Positions 17,049 through 26,342 are shown, counted from the first letter of the stretch. The stretch: 64,000 nucleotides of DNA from CAIZGX01 sp046048875 (GCA_046048875.1 JBJOFG010000013.1:283921-347920), one strand, 5' to 3'. The notes: a model not told the origin generated them from the sequence alone. Made by a program: numbers and translations.

Positions 17049-17507
17049 TTAGTTTTGAATTTTAATGATTAAGTAATTCGGAATATCTGGCGTATTTGCT
17101 GGTATAACAGCAATAGCTCCACTTGTAGATGCTACAAACTTTATAATATCATTTGGTGTCTCATGAAATGCTGGCGGATTTGCCCGACCTTGAAATACAA
17201 GCGAAAGCCAATACTTCTGCATGCCCGTAACCGACATTCCCATGACAACACTTGCAAACTCTTGCGCTTGCGCAGACTTTGATGAAGGTAGAACAATCGT
17301 TACCGCCTCTCCATTTGACCAAAGGCTATACTTCCCTTTGAACGTTTGCTTTAAATAGTCTTGAGTTAATTTGGATGTACCAATGTTATTTCCAATAACA
17401 ACAAGATTATTGGACCAAGTAACTTGAGCATTCGAGTCAAATGCGATCACAAAAGCAACAAGCAATATCAGCCATTTAGCCGAACGTTTTATGCATTTAA
17501 AATCCAT
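17049..17507 (-). CDS. PstS-like periplasmic substrate-binding protein (short)
   Basis: 152 aa from the ATG at 17507, which begins at a signal peptide (LILLVAFVIAFDSNAQ); an upstream in-frame extension lies inside the porin gene. The mature part resembles one lobe of phosphate-binding proteins: LVVIGNNIGTSKLTQDYLKQ, FKGKYSLWSNGEAV, then a FASVVMGMSVTGMQKYW segment and SGAIAVIPANTPD. Full PstS is about twice as long, so this is the short stand-alone form often seen beside porins and kinases. It overlaps the porin gene by 11 bp. Ligand (phosphate or another anion) is inferred. Confidence 0.75.
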   Translation of the reverse strand: MDFKCIKRSAKWLILLVAFVIAFDSNAQVTWSNNLVVIGNNIGTSKLTQDYLKQTFKGKYSLWSNGEAVTIVLPSSKSAQAQEFASVVMGMSVTGMQKYWLSLVFQGRANPPAFHETPNDIIKFVASTSGAIAVIPANTPDIPNYLIIKIQN

Positions 17508-18567
17508 AAGCGAGCTGTATTTTAAATGAGACAAATGGTTCAACTGAATTGACATTCGAATGATCATGTAACATTGATTCGTATTCAAATTGAGCTTTCG
17601 CATTCAGTTGATAATTGAATTGATATCTGTATCCTAATCCAACCTTATATTTTTCAATTTGGTACGTATGTAAATCGTTGTGATCGACATTCAAATAATC
17701 TGCATAAAAATAGGGTGTATGTACTTCTGCAATGGGAACACCTAAATAGAAGTAATTCGAGAAGTTATGAGCCTCTGGTAATGAGTCTGATCTTGTCTTA
17801 TTGTATGCAAATTCGTTTAACACTTCGATTTTCTTTCCAAAATATGCAAAGGAAAAACAACCAAGCTCATAATTGATTGGCCCCTTATATACGTCTCCAG
17901 CGTGGTGCACATAGTTCGAAGCATGACCACTGTGTGTTCCAAATACATTATCGGGAAGATATTCATTGTAATATGAAACTCCTATGCGCATTCCCTCGAC
18001 TGGTTTGATATGTGCTGCGAACGAGACTGGTGTATGAGTATTCGCATGAAATGCATCTGTAGAAGAGATTCCATTTCCCCAAACAATATCGTAACCAAAA
18101 TTTAGTTTCCCCAAATTCTGCCCTTGAAGCTGAATACCAAGGGTATGAAGAGGTATCAGATAACTGAAGGCGAACGGTCTATCAACAGTAGGAAAGAAAA
18201 GTCTACCGTGGTGATATACATCGTTCCAATAATTTAACGGGGTATGAATTTTTCCGACGATAACACTATGCAATTTTGCGTAGTTAAACTTAACAAGAGA
18301 CCTCTCTATTGACGGTAAAAATGATGTAGCTGAACTTCCATTGAATCGAATGACATATTCTCCAAGGTAAGAAATACGATCTGAAAGTTTTGAATTAACA
18401 AAGAAATCATGTTCACCAATAGAAAAGTATGAATTCTTTTGATTGAGGTTATTCAAATTATACTCAATATGACCAAAGCCATTAAACTGTGTATTTCGAT
18501 TTTGAGCTCTTGAATTATTTATAAAGCAAAATAGAAAAGCTAACAGAACGAAAATGTGATTTTTCAT
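17497..18567 (-). CDS. Outer-membrane porin-like beta-barrel protein
   Basis: 356 aa from the ATG at 18567; the frame also allows a TTG two codons earlier. Signal peptide ends NNSRAQ. The mature protein shows alternating aromatic strands and ends in Phe (IQLAYGF), the usual barrel-insertion signal. Wording such as FNGFGHIEYNLNN and GKIHTPLNYWNDVYHHGRLFFPT is like small-ion porins of Bacteroidota. First gene of a four-gene operon with a PstS-like protein and a two-component pair. Transported solute unknown. Confidence 0.75.
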   Translation of the reverse strand: MKNHIFVLLAFLFCFINNSRAQNRNTQFNGFGHIEYNLNNLNQKNSYFSIGEHDFFVNSKLSDRISYLGEYVIRFNGSSATSFLPSIERSLVKFNYAKLHSVIVGKIHTPLNYWNDVYHHGRLFFPTVDRPFAFSYLIPLHTLGIQLQGQNLGKLNFGYDIVWGNGISSTDAFHANTHTPVSFAAHIKPVEGMRIGVSYYNEYLPDNVFGTHSGHASNYVHHAGDVYKGPINYELGCFSFAYFGKKIEVLNEFAYNKTRSDSLPEAHNFSNYFYLGVPIAEVHTPYFYADYLNVDHNDLHTYQIEKYKVGLGYRYQFNYQLNAKAQFEYESMLHDHSNVNSVEPFVSFKIQLAYGF

Positions 18568-18653
18568 AATCAAAATCAGTGGTGAATATTATTTTTTAAA
18601 TATAAGCTTATCTTGCGGAACAGAAAAAAAATGTTAATTAGTCTTCATATTTT

Positions 18654-19262
18654 ATGATAATGCAATCTTCTCTGAAACGAACTATTCTTGCACTTCTAAT
18701 TGTTGTAAGCCCAAAATTTACCTTTAGTCAACAATTCTCTGTTGCTCAACTTGATTCAGCAAATACATGTAAGAATATTTCACTTTTGAATAAGGAAGAA
18801 AAAGCCGTCATTCAACTCATCAACTTAGCACGCATGTATCCGAGCCAATTCGCGAAGAACTACGTCGCGAAATACGACGAGAAGAAAACCGGATTTGCAT
18901 ATGGCGCCGCATATGCGAAAGACAAAGCATCGCTCATATCAACCTTAAATGAAACTAAATCAATGAAACCGCTGGTATTCGATAGCACTATGTTTGAGCT
19001 AGCGAGATGTTGGAACTCGGAAGCCGGAAAATCTGGAGGTGTTGGACACAACCGCAAAACTTGTAAGTATGGATATAGCGGCGAATGTTGCAGTTACGGT
19101 TTCAGTGGAGCCTTAGATATTGTAATGCAATTAATGATTGACTACAACGTACCTGGATACGGTCACCGCAAGATTATCCTCACTCCCTATTATTCGAAAG
19201 TTGGAATTAAGAACGGAACACACAAGACGTACACCTATCATTCGGTTATTGACTTCAAATAA
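18654..19262 (+). CDS. Exported CAP/SCP-domain protein
   Basis: 202 aa with a signal peptide (ending TFSQ). The CAP fold is seen in VIQLINLARMYPSQFA, MKPLVFDSTMFELARCWNSE, the His-containing GVGHNRK and a closing GYGHRKIILTPYYSKVGI. Such proteins are secreted and can bind lipids or act on the cell envelope; catalysis is not established. A second ATG two codons downstream could also be the start. Ends at a strong bidirectional terminator shared with the convergent protease gene. Confidence 0.88.
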   Translation: MIMQSSLKRTILALLIVVSPKFTFSQQFSVAQLDSANTCKNISLLNKEEKAVIQLINLARMYPSQFAKNYVAKYDEKKTGFAYGAAYAKDKASLISTLNETKSMKPLVFDSTMFELARCWNSEAGKSGGVGHNRKTCKYGYSGECCSYGFSGALDIVMQLMIDYNVPGYGHRKIILTPYYSKVGIKNGTHKTYTYHSVIDFK

Positions 19263-19288
19263 AAAAGGCCGCTCTCGCGGCCTTTTTC
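19261..19288. terminator. Bidirectional rho-independent terminator
   Basis: GGCCGC-TCTC-GCGGCC stem flanked by an A-run on the left and a T-run on the right, between the convergent CAP and subtilase genes. Confidence 0.9.
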
Positions 19289-19306
19289 GTTGTCTTATCA
19301 AAAAAA

Positions 19307-20917
19307 TTATTTCGACATCTTCTCTGCTAATTTCAATGCTTCGTAAAGGTTTACAACCTTACCCGATTTTGAAAGCTTTCCGAATTTAATCTTCTTCTCT
19401 TCATCACCTGGCATAACTACTTTGTGCTTCTTGTAAGAAATACCAGACTTGATGATGATGTCACGAACTTCTTTCGCAGAAAGATTAGGATAGTATGAAA
19501 GAATAGCCGCTGCTACACCAGCCGTAACTGGAGAAGCCATACTTGTTCCGCTTAATGGTCCGAATTCGTTGTCTAAGATGGTTGCGTATATATCTACACC
19601 CGGAGCGTAAATGTCAACGGTCTTGTCGCCGTAGTTAGAAAAATCAGCCGACAAGTGATCAATTGAATTGTCGCTTGCACCAATTTCCAACCATGTAGAG
19701 CAAGTCTTTCCATTTGCATAACGAGGCGTTGGGAAATTGTCTTTCACGTCAACGTCTTTCGCGTCATTCCCTGCAGCATGAACCAACAACACGCCTTTAG
19801 ATTCAGCATACATTACCGCTTCGTCTACTACATCTTTGTAAGGAGAGTGTGACTTACCAAAGCTCATGTTAATCACGCGAGCACCGTTGTCAGCCGCATA
19901 GCGAATGGCATTCGCAACGTCCTTATCGCGCTCATCGCCGTCTGGTACACAACGAATAATCATCAACTGTGCTGTCTTGCATATTCCGTCCATACCCATT
20001 CCGTTGTTCGTAGCACCTACGATACCTGCAACGTGTGTTCCGTGAAGAGCTTCTGGACCATCGATGTGGTTATTACCGTAGTTGCGCTCACGCGGATTGC
20101 TGTAATCGTCTCCAACCATAGTTCGTGGATTGAAATCTACGTTGTAAGAATATTCCAACTGTGTGTTGTAATACCCAGCATATTCTTCCAAATTGATGCC
20201 GCGCATCATTATGTTTAGAACCATGCCTTTAGCCGCTTTCGCTGCATCGTCGGTTGGCTCGTATGCCGCTAATTGTTCAGTAGTAAAATCGTTACCCAAA
20301 GCCATCGCCAACATTTCCTTGTTTGTTTTGAAGGTTGTCAAGAAAGCGTTGAACTGAGCCGCTTCTTCTTTCACTTGTCCTACTCTTTGTTCAAATTCAG
20401 CTTTGATCTTTTCGTATTTGGCGAAGTCAGCCTTATCCGCCGCGGGAATCGAAGCCGCATCTTTTCCTTCAAAACGCTTCTTCAATCCACCGTATACACG
20501 CGTAAATTCCAAATTGTCTTGCTTCACATCACCACCTTTTCCACCAATGAAACTCCATCCGTGAACATCGTCTATGTATCCGTTCTTATCATCGTCAATT
20601 CCGTTGTTCGCAATCTCACCTTTGTTGGTCCAAATGTTTGCATTCAAATCTTTGTGAAAAGTCTCAGTTCCACTGTCAATAATTGCAACAACCACTGGCG
20701 TAGCCGTCTTTCCCTTTTCAGCCATATAGGCGTGTGCTTTCACAGCACTTACTCCAGGAAGCCCGTCAGTAGCCATGTCTGCATGCTGCCACTGTGTTTT
20801 AATGTCTGCATTTTGAGCAGTTACCGCGAACGGTATAAATAAAGCCGAGAAAACAAATGAAGCAATTCCTTTCGAGAAGAAAGAATTTTGCTTCGAATTC
20901 AAAATTGGTTTGTTCAT
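19307..20917 (-). CDS. Exported subtilisin-like serine protease (S8)
   Basis: 536 aa with a signal peptide. Catalytic triad: Asp in VVAIIDSGTE (near residue 82), His in HGTHVAGIVGA (near 294), Ser in LSGTSMASPVTAGVAA (near 470). About 140 residues are inserted between the Asp and His parts, with Lys/Glu-rich helices (DKADFAKYEKIKAEFEQRV), a long insert typical of Bacteroidota subtilases. No T9SS C-terminal domain is visible, so the enzyme is probably periplasmic. Divergent from fhs across 68 bp. Confidence 0.95.
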   Translation of the reverse strand: MNKPILNSKQNSFFSKGIASFVFSALFIPFAVTAQNADIKTQWQHADMATDGLPGVSAVKAHAYMAEKGKTATPVVVAIIDSGTETFHKDLNANIWTNKGEIANNGIDDDKNGYIDDVHGWSFIGGKGGDVKQDNLEFTRVYGGLKKRFEGKDAASIPAADKADFAKYEKIKAEFEQRVGQVKEEAAQFNAFLTTFKTNKEMLAMALGNDFTTEQLAAYEPTDDAAKAAKGMVLNIMMRGINLEEYAGYYNTQLEYSYNVDFNPRTMVGDDYSNPRERNYGNNHIDGPEALHGTHVAGIVGATNNGMGMDGICKTAQLMIIRCVPDGDERDKDVANAIRYAADNGARVINMSFGKSHSPYKDVVDEAVMYAESKGVLLVHAAGNDAKDVDVKDNFPTPRYANGKTCSTWLEIGASDNSIDHLSADFSNYGDKTVDIYAPGVDIYATILDNEFGPLSGTSMASPVTAGVAAAILSYYPNLSAKEVRDIIIKSGISYKKHKVVMPGDEEKKIKFGKLSKSGKVVNLYEALKLAEKMSK

Positions 20918-20985
20918 ATGTGTTTAGTTGATGTTGCGAAATAAGGAAAGAAACTTCGGATTATTGCTTCATAATATAAAAAAAT

Positions 20986-22662
20986 ATGTCATTTCCATCA
21001 GATCTAGAAATTGCACAAGCGTGCAAGATGAAGCACATCAATGAAATTGCTTCGAAGCTGAACATAAGTGTCGACGACCTCGAACATTACGGTAAGCACA
21101 AGGCAAAGCTTCCCCTGCATTTGATTAACGAAGAAAAAGTAAAGCAAGCTAAACTCATTCTGGTTACCGCTATCACTCCTACTCCAGCTGGAGAAGGAAA
21201 GACAACCACTTCAATCGGATTGAATGAGGGGTTGAATAAATTAGGAAAGAAAGCTGTAGTTGTTCTTCGCGAACCTTCTTTAGGTCCCGTTTTCGGAATC
21301 AAGGGTGGTGCTGCTGGCGGTGGCTATGCGCAAGTGGTTCCGATGGAAGACATTAATCTTCACTTCACCGGAGACTTCGCTGCAATTGAAAAAGCAAACA
21401 ATTTACTTTCAGCATTAATAGACAACAACCTTCAGAATAAACAAGGAAATCTTGGATTAGATCCAAGACTTATTTATTGGAAGCGCGTAATGGACATGAA
21501 CGATCGTTCATTGCGTAACATTACCATTGGTCTAGGTGGAACCGGAAACGGAATTCCTCGTCAAGATGGTTTCAACATTACCCCTGCTTCTGAAGTCATG
21601 GCTATTCTTTGCATGAGCAAAGACCGTGAAGACTTAAAGAAAAAATTAGGCAACATCTTCGTTGGATTCACCTATGATCGCAAGCCTATCTATGCGCGCG
21701 ATTTAAAGGCGGAAGGTGCTATGGCTCTTCTTCTGAAAGATGCTATTATGCCGAACTTGGTTCAAACGCTGGAAGGCAACCCTGCTATTCTTCACGGAGG
21801 ACCTTTCGCAAATATTGCACAAGGAACTAACACCATTATGGCTACCAAGATGGGTATGTCAATGGCGGATTATGTGGTTACGGAGGCTGGATTCGGTGCC
21901 GATCTTGGCGCTGAGAAATTCATGCACATCAAGTGTGGTGCTGCTGGAATTGCTCCAGATGCCATTGTACTTGTTGCAACGGTTCGCGCTTTACGTCACC
22001 ACGGTGGTGCGAAGAAAGAAGAATACAACACTGCAAGTATGGAGCGTGTAACTAACGGTTTCGCGAACCTTGAGAAGCATATCGAGAACTGCAAGAAGTT
22101 CGGTATTACTCCGGTTGTGGCGTTGAATCACTTCCCAACCGATTCACAAGAAGAGATCGATTTCGTAATTGCGAAATGCGCTGAAATGGGCGTGAAAGCC
22201 GTTGTTGCGAAAGGATTCTCTGAGGGTGGAAACGGCATGATGGGATTGGGAGAAGCGGTATTGGATGTGATTGAGAACGGAAACAATGAGTTCCGTCGCT
22301 TGTACACCAACGACCTTCCTGTTAAAGAGAAAATTGAAATTTTAGCGAAGGAGATTTACGGAGCTGAACGCGTGAACTACACGAAAGAAGCGGAAGGAAA
22401 TCTGCGCACGATAGAAAAATTAGGCATCGCGAACTTCCCTATTTGTATGGCGAAGACACAAAAGTCTTTCAGCGATGACGAATCGAAGATTGGTCGTCCA
22501 ACAGGATTCACTATCACGGTTCGTGAGTTCGAATACGCTGTAGGTGCTGGATTCATTATTCCTATTTTGGGTGAAATGATGCGCATGCCTGGATTACCTG
22601 CTGTTCCTGCAAGCGAGCATATGGACATTGATAACAACGGTGTAATCACTGGATTGTCTTAA
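20986..22662 (+). CDS. fhs: Formate-tetrahydrofolate ligase
   Basis: 558 aa, normal length. Makes 10-formyl-tetrahydrofolate from formate, ATP and tetrahydrofolate, the donor used by Fmt and purine synthesis. ATP-binding loop TPTPAGEGKTTTSIGLNEGL; other conserved parts are REPSLGPVFGIKGGAAGGGY, FGADLGAEKFMHIKCG and the C-terminal PGLPAVPAS. Three bases separate its stop from fdhD, so the two formate-related genes are cotranscribed. Confidence 0.97.
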   Translation: MSFPSDLEIAQACKMKHINEIASKLNISVDDLEHYGKHKAKLPLHLINEEKVKQAKLILVTAITPTPAGEGKTTTSIGLNEGLNKLGKKAVVVLREPSLGPVFGIKGGAAGGGYAQVVPMEDINLHFTGDFAAIEKANNLLSALIDNNLQNKQGNLGLDPRLIYWKRVMDMNDRSLRNITIGLGGTGNGIPRQDGFNITPASEVMAILCMSKDREDLKKKLGNIFVGFTYDRKPIYARDLKAEGAMALLLKDAIMPNLVQTLEGNPAILHGGPFANIAQGTNTIMATKMGMSMADYVVTEAGFGADLGAEKFMHIKCGAAGIAPDAIVLVATVRALRHHGGAKKEEYNTASMERVTNGFANLEKHIENCKKFGITPVVALNHFPTDSQEEIDFVIAKCAEMGVKAVVAKGFSEGGNGMMGLGEAVLDVIENGNNEFRRLYTNDLPVKEKIEILAKEIYGAERVNYTKEAEGNLRTIEKLGIANFPICMAKTQKSFSDDESKIGRPTGFTITVREFEYAVGAGFIIPILGEMMRMPGLPAVPASEHMDIDNNGVITGLS

Positions 22663-22665
22663 ATC

Positions 22666-23460
22666 ATGAAGGCTTCTTTAAACTACCAAGCATTGAAGAA
22701 CGGGCAAGCGGTCTCCGATGCTTTGGTGGTTGAAGTGCCTGTACAATTGTTTATTGAAGAAGAACCGCTAACGGTTTCTATGTGCACGCCCAATCATATT
22801 CGTGAATGGGCTTTTGGGATTTTATTTACGGAAGGAATTATTCGTTCAGCCGAGCAAGTAACCAGCTATTCGGAAGAAATTGAAGAGCATCAGATTACGC
22901 TGCGTGTTTCGCTTGCTAGCGCAGCGAATGCAGTAACGAACAAACGATCGTTGCTCAGTGTTTCGGCCTGTGGGATTTGTGGGAAGACGGCGTTTGAGCC
23001 CAAGACGCGAAGCGATGACGAACTACGTTCGATGACGCTACGCGATGACCGCAAAGCGGATGACGAGCAGAGCTCGATGACACTTCGTGAGGATATTGCG
23101 AAAATGATGGTTCAGTTGCGAGAAAGGCAATCGTTGTTTGAAGAGACGGGCGGTTGTCATGCCGCTGGGGTGTTCAGCAAGAATAAAGAATTGCTTTTCG
23201 CAAGCGAAGACATTGGACGGCACAATGCCGTAGATAAAGTTGTTGGTTCATTGGTTATTCACCAACAACTTCGAGAAGCCAAGTATTTAATGGTCAGCGG
23301 AAGAGTTTCGTATGAAATTGTTGCGAAGTGCTTCGCGGCTGGAATACCCCATCTTGCGGCTGTCTCCTCGCCTTCTTCTTTAGCAGTAGATTACGCAAAG
23401 GAGTTAGGCATATCGCTCTTCGCGTTCTGCAGAGAGAATCGCATTACCCAATATGCCTAA
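22666..23460 (+). CDS. fdhD: Formate dehydrogenase accessory sulfurtransferase FdhD, with in-frame repeat insertion
   Basis: 264 aa. FdhD passes sulfur to the molybdenum cofactor of formate dehydrogenase. The active Cys pair is in SACGICGK (near residues 104-109); other family parts are ETGGCHAAGVF, EDIGRHNAVDKVVGS and a C-terminal AVDYAKELGISLFAFCR. Between GICGK and the following helix there are about 28 extra residues (RSDDELRSMTLRDDRKADDE and neighbours) encoded by an ATGAC-type mini-palindrome array at 23006-23090. The reading frame is kept and downstream motifs are intact, so the protein is probably functional. No formate dehydrogenase is in the window. Confidence 0.93.
   Translation: MKASLNYQALKNGQAVSDALVVEVPVQLFIEEEPLTVSMCTPNHIREWAFGILFTEGIIRSAEQVTSYSEEIEEHQITLRVSLASAANAVTNKRSLLSVSACGICGKTAFEPKTRSDDELRSMTLRDDRKADDEQSSMTLREDIAKMMVQLRERQSLFEETGGCHAAGVFSKNKELLFASEDIGRHNAVDKVVGSLVIHQQLREAKYLMVSGRVSYEIVAKCFAAGIPHLAAVSSPSSLAVDYAKELGISLFAFCRENRITQYA
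23006..23090. repeat. Mini-palindrome array inside fdhD
   Basis: Units CGC-GAA-GCG, GAAC-TAC-GTTC, CGC-TAC-GCG, CCGC-AAA-GCGG and GAGC-AGA-GCTC, each followed by (G)ATGAC; the last, CTTC-GTGAG, is degenerate. Same family as 1-126 and 5818-5873, but here translated. Confidence 0.85.
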
Positions 23461-23464
23461 ATAA

Positions 23465-23492
23465 AAATGCCCCTTCCGAAGAAGAGGCATTT
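23465..23492. terminator. Hairpin terminator between fdhD and hppA
   Basis: AAATGCC and CTTC pair with GAAG and GGCATTT around a CGAA loop; A/T flanks on both sides fit use by both convergent genes. Confidence 0.75.
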
Positions 23493-23512
23493 CAATGAAT
23501 AACGTGTTATTC

Positions 23513-26269
23513 TTATTTCTTTGAATACACTTTTACCAAAGTGATATCGAATACCAATGTTGAATATGGAGGAATTGGTCCTTGATCCATATCGCGGTAA
23601 GCCAATGATGAAGGAATGAATAGACGAATCTTTCCACCCTCTTTAACTTTTTGCAAACCTTCTGTGAATCCTGGGATTAAACCTCCTAAGTTGAACGTTA
23701 CAGGCTTTCCTGCATCAGAAGAATCAAATACAGTTCCGTTGGTTAATTTTCCAACATATTCAACCTGCACTGAGTCTTGCTCAGTTGCATAAGCACCAGT
23801 TCCTTCTTGAGTAATCATGTACATCAATCCAGACTCTGCTACTTGAATACCAGGAGTGTTCGCCTTGATAGAGTCAATTACAGAAGCTTCCTTAGATTTA
23901 ACTGAAGCCAATTTCGCTTTTTCACGACGTTGGAAATAGTTATCTAAGAACATTTGCGCTTCTTCCATTTCCATACCAGCCGCACCGTTAGCAGCCTTTT
24001 CGAAAATGTTGTAATTGATTAATGAATCTATTTCCATGCGTTGCATGTTTTCACCAATTGCCAATCCCAATGCGAAAGAAAGACTGTCGTTCGTTGAAGT
24101 AAGTGTTACTTGACCATGAGCAGCACCACCGTGTCCCTTCTCAGAGATGTGTGGAGCAATAACCAAGGCAACGATAGACATTAACTTAATTAAGATGTTC
24201 ATAGATGGACCAGAAGTATCTTTGAATGGGTCACCCACTGTGTCACCTGTTACAGATGCTTTGTGTGGCTCAGACTTTTTATAGAACATCTCACCATTGA
24301 TCTCAACTCCTTTCTCGAATGACTTCTTCGCGTTGTCCCATGCACCACCTGCGTTTGATTGGAACATACCCATCAATACACCCGATACAGTAACACCCGC
24401 TAACAATCCACCCAATACTTCAGGACCGAAAGCGAATCCAACAATAATTGGAACAATTAACGCAATAGCACCTGGAGCAATCATCTCACGAATAGATGCT
24501 TCAGTAGAAATAGCAACACACTTTTCGTACTCAGGCTTTGCTTTGTATTCCATAATTCCTGGAATCTCGCGGAACTGGCGACGAACTTCGTTCACCATAT
24601 CCATTGCTGCACGTCCTACCGCCGCGATAGCCAAAGACGAGAAGATGAATGGAATCATTCCACCTACAAACAATCCAGCCAATACTGGTGCTTTATAAAT
24701 ATCAATCGCATCAATACCTGCAATTCCTACGAACGCTGCGAACAATGCCAATGAAGTCAATGCTGCAGACGCAATAGCGAATCCTTTACCCGTTGCTGCA
24801 GTTGTGTTACCTACAGCATCTAGGTTATCTGTACGGTGACGAACTTCTTCAGGAAGTTGGCTCATTTCTGCAATACCACCTGCGTTGTCTGCGATTGGTC
24901 CAAATGCATCAATTGCCAATTGCATAGCTGTTGTAGCCATCATACCTGCAGCTGCAATAGCCACACCATATAAACCTGCAAACTCATATGAACCATAGAT
25001 ACCAGCAGCCAATACTAAGATTGGAAGAACTGTAGATTCCATACCTACAGACAAACCACCAATGATGTTTGTTGCGTGTCCAGTAGCAGATTGCTTAATG
25101 ATAGACAATACAGGGCGCTTACCCATAGCAGTGTAATATTCAGTGATTATGCTCATTAAAGCACCAACAACCAAACCTACCATAATTGCCCAAAACACAC
25201 CCATTCTTGTTACTTCAACACCACGAGCAGAATCTGTCCATGACATTGTTTCTGGAAGCATCCAGTTAACAACAAAGAATGAAGCAACCGCGGTAAGGAT
25301 GATACTTGACCAGTTACCTAAGTTCAATGCATTTTGAACGTTACCCAATTCGTCTTTCACACGAACGAACAACATACCAATGATAGAAAAGATAATTCCC
25401 AAACCAGCGATCAACATTGGCAACAAGATTGGAGCAATACCACCGAAGTTATCCTTCGATACCAACTCTCTACCCAATACCATTGTTGCTAAGATGGTTG
25501 CTACATAAGAACCGAACAAATCAGCTCCCATACCCGCAACGTCACCTACGTTATCACCTACGTTATCTGCAATAGTTGCTGGGTTACGAACGTCGTCTTC
25601 AGGAATTCCTGCTTCAACCTTTCCAACCAAGTCAGCTCCTACGTCAGCCGCTTTCGTATAAATACCACCACCTACACGAGCGAACAATGCAATCGATTCA
25701 GCACCCAAAGAGAATCCCGCAAGAACTTCCAATGCTTTCTCCATTTCAATACCGTTCACTCCTGCTCCGGTCATTTTAACATACATCGTGTAGAACACAA
25801 TGAACAATGAACCCAATCCAAGCACTGCTAAACCAGCAACACCAAGACCCATTACAGATCCACCTGTGAAACTTACTTTCAACGCTTGTGCTAAACTTGT
25901 ACGTGCAGCTTGTGTGGTACGAACGTTCGCTTTAGTAGCGATGTTCATTCCAATGTATCCTGCTAATGCAGACAATACCGCACCAATTAGAAACGAAACA
26001 GCGATTAGCGGAGAAGAGTTCTCAACCGTTGTTCCAGACCACGCTAAAAGCGCTCCAGCAATCACAACGAAATAAGCCAATACTTTCCACTCGGCTTTCA
26101 AGAATGCCATAGCACCCTTTGCAATGTAACCTGCAAGTTCTTGCATGTTCTCGTCACCAGCGTCTTGCTTAGTCACCCATGCCGACTTAATAGCCATGAA
26201 TAAAATTCCAAGCAGACCTAACGCTGGAATAGAATAGAGCACAACATCGCCCCATTGTAAGTTTCCCAT
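23513..26269 (-). CDS. hppA: Membrane ion-pumping pyrophosphatase fused to an FKBP-type prolyl isomerase
   Basis: 918 aa; ordinary HppA proteins are about 650-800. Residues 1 to about 706 are a complete integral-membrane pyrophosphatase: GADLVGKVEAGIPEDDVRNP, ATIADNVGDNVGDVAGMGAD, AFGPIADNAGGIAEM and DTVGDPFKDTSGPSMNILIK hold the pyrophosphate and Mg ligands. Ala in GNTTAATGKGFA suggests the potassium-dependent class; whether H+ or Na+ is pumped is not decided here. After the last membrane helix come an FKBP N-terminal dimerisation-like region (about 725-810) and a full FKBP domain (about 820-915: VEYVGKLTNGTVFDSS, LIPGFTEGLQKVKEGGK, IPPYSTLVFDITLV). The C-terminus of this pump family faces outward, so the isomerase should lie in the periplasm. 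One uninterrupted frame. Confidence 0.93.
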   Translation of the reverse strand: MGNLQWGDVVLYSIPALGLLGILFMAIKSAWVTKQDAGDENMQELAGYIAKGAMAFLKAEWKVLAYFVVIAGALLAWSGTTVENSSPLIAVSFLIGAVLSALAGYIGMNIATKANVRTTQAARTSLAQALKVSFTGGSVMGLGVAGLAVLGLGSLFIVFYTMYVKMTGAGVNGIEMEKALEVLAGFSLGAESIALFARVGGGIYTKAADVGADLVGKVEAGIPEDDVRNPATIADNVGDNVGDVAGMGADLFGSYVATILATMVLGRELVSKDNFGGIAPILLPMLIAGLGIIFSIIGMLFVRVKDELGNVQNALNLGNWSSIILTAVASFFVVNWMLPETMSWTDSARGVEVTRMGVFWAIMVGLVVGALMSIITEYYTAMGKRPVLSIIKQSATGHATNIIGGLSVGMESTVLPILVLAAGIYGSYEFAGLYGVAIAAAGMMATTAMQLAIDAFGPIADNAGGIAEMSQLPEEVRHRTDNLDAVGNTTAATGKGFAIASAALTSLALFAAFVGIAGIDAIDIYKAPVLAGLFVGGMIPFIFSSLAIAAVGRAAMDMVNEVRRQFREIPGIMEYKAKPEYEKCVAISTEASIREMIAPGAIALIVPIIVGFAFGPEVLGGLLAGVTVSGVLMGMFQSNAGGAWDNAKKSFEKGVEINGEMFYKKSEPHKASVTGDTVGDPFKDTSGPSMNILIKLMSIVALVIAPHISEKGHGGAAHGQVTLTSTNDSLSFALGLAIGENMQRMEIDSLINYNIFEKAANGAAGMEMEEAQMFLDNYFQRREKAKLASVKSKEASVIDSIKANTPGIQVAESGLMYMITQEGTGAYATEQDSVQVEYVGKLTNGTVFDSSDAGKPVTFNLGGLIPGFTEGLQKVKEGGKIRLFIPSSLAYRDMDQGPIPPYSTLVFDITLVKVYSKK

Positions 26270-26296
26270 AATTTATTTTTTACTGTTAAACGGGTG

Positions 26297-26328
26297 CAAA
26301 AATAGGTGTTTTTGCCTTTGGTGCAAAA
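26297..26328 (-). promoter_or_regulatory. Promoter of the pyrophosphatase-FKBP gene
   Basis: Minus strand: TTTTG -33 box (26328 to 26324), 19-bp spacer, then TATTTTTG -7 box (26304 to 26297). The match to the Bacteroidota promoter consensus is complete. Confidence 0.75.
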
Positions 26329-26342
26329 ACTAATTTACCCTC

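Noticed and set aside
20273..20842. 189-aa plus-strand open frame
   Set aside because: Antisense to the subtilase gene, rich in Ser/Phe/Val/Arg, no promoter, no recognisable motif.
24297..24698. 133-aa plus-strand open frame
   Set aside because: Antisense to the pyrophosphatase gene; an effect of its biased codon use.
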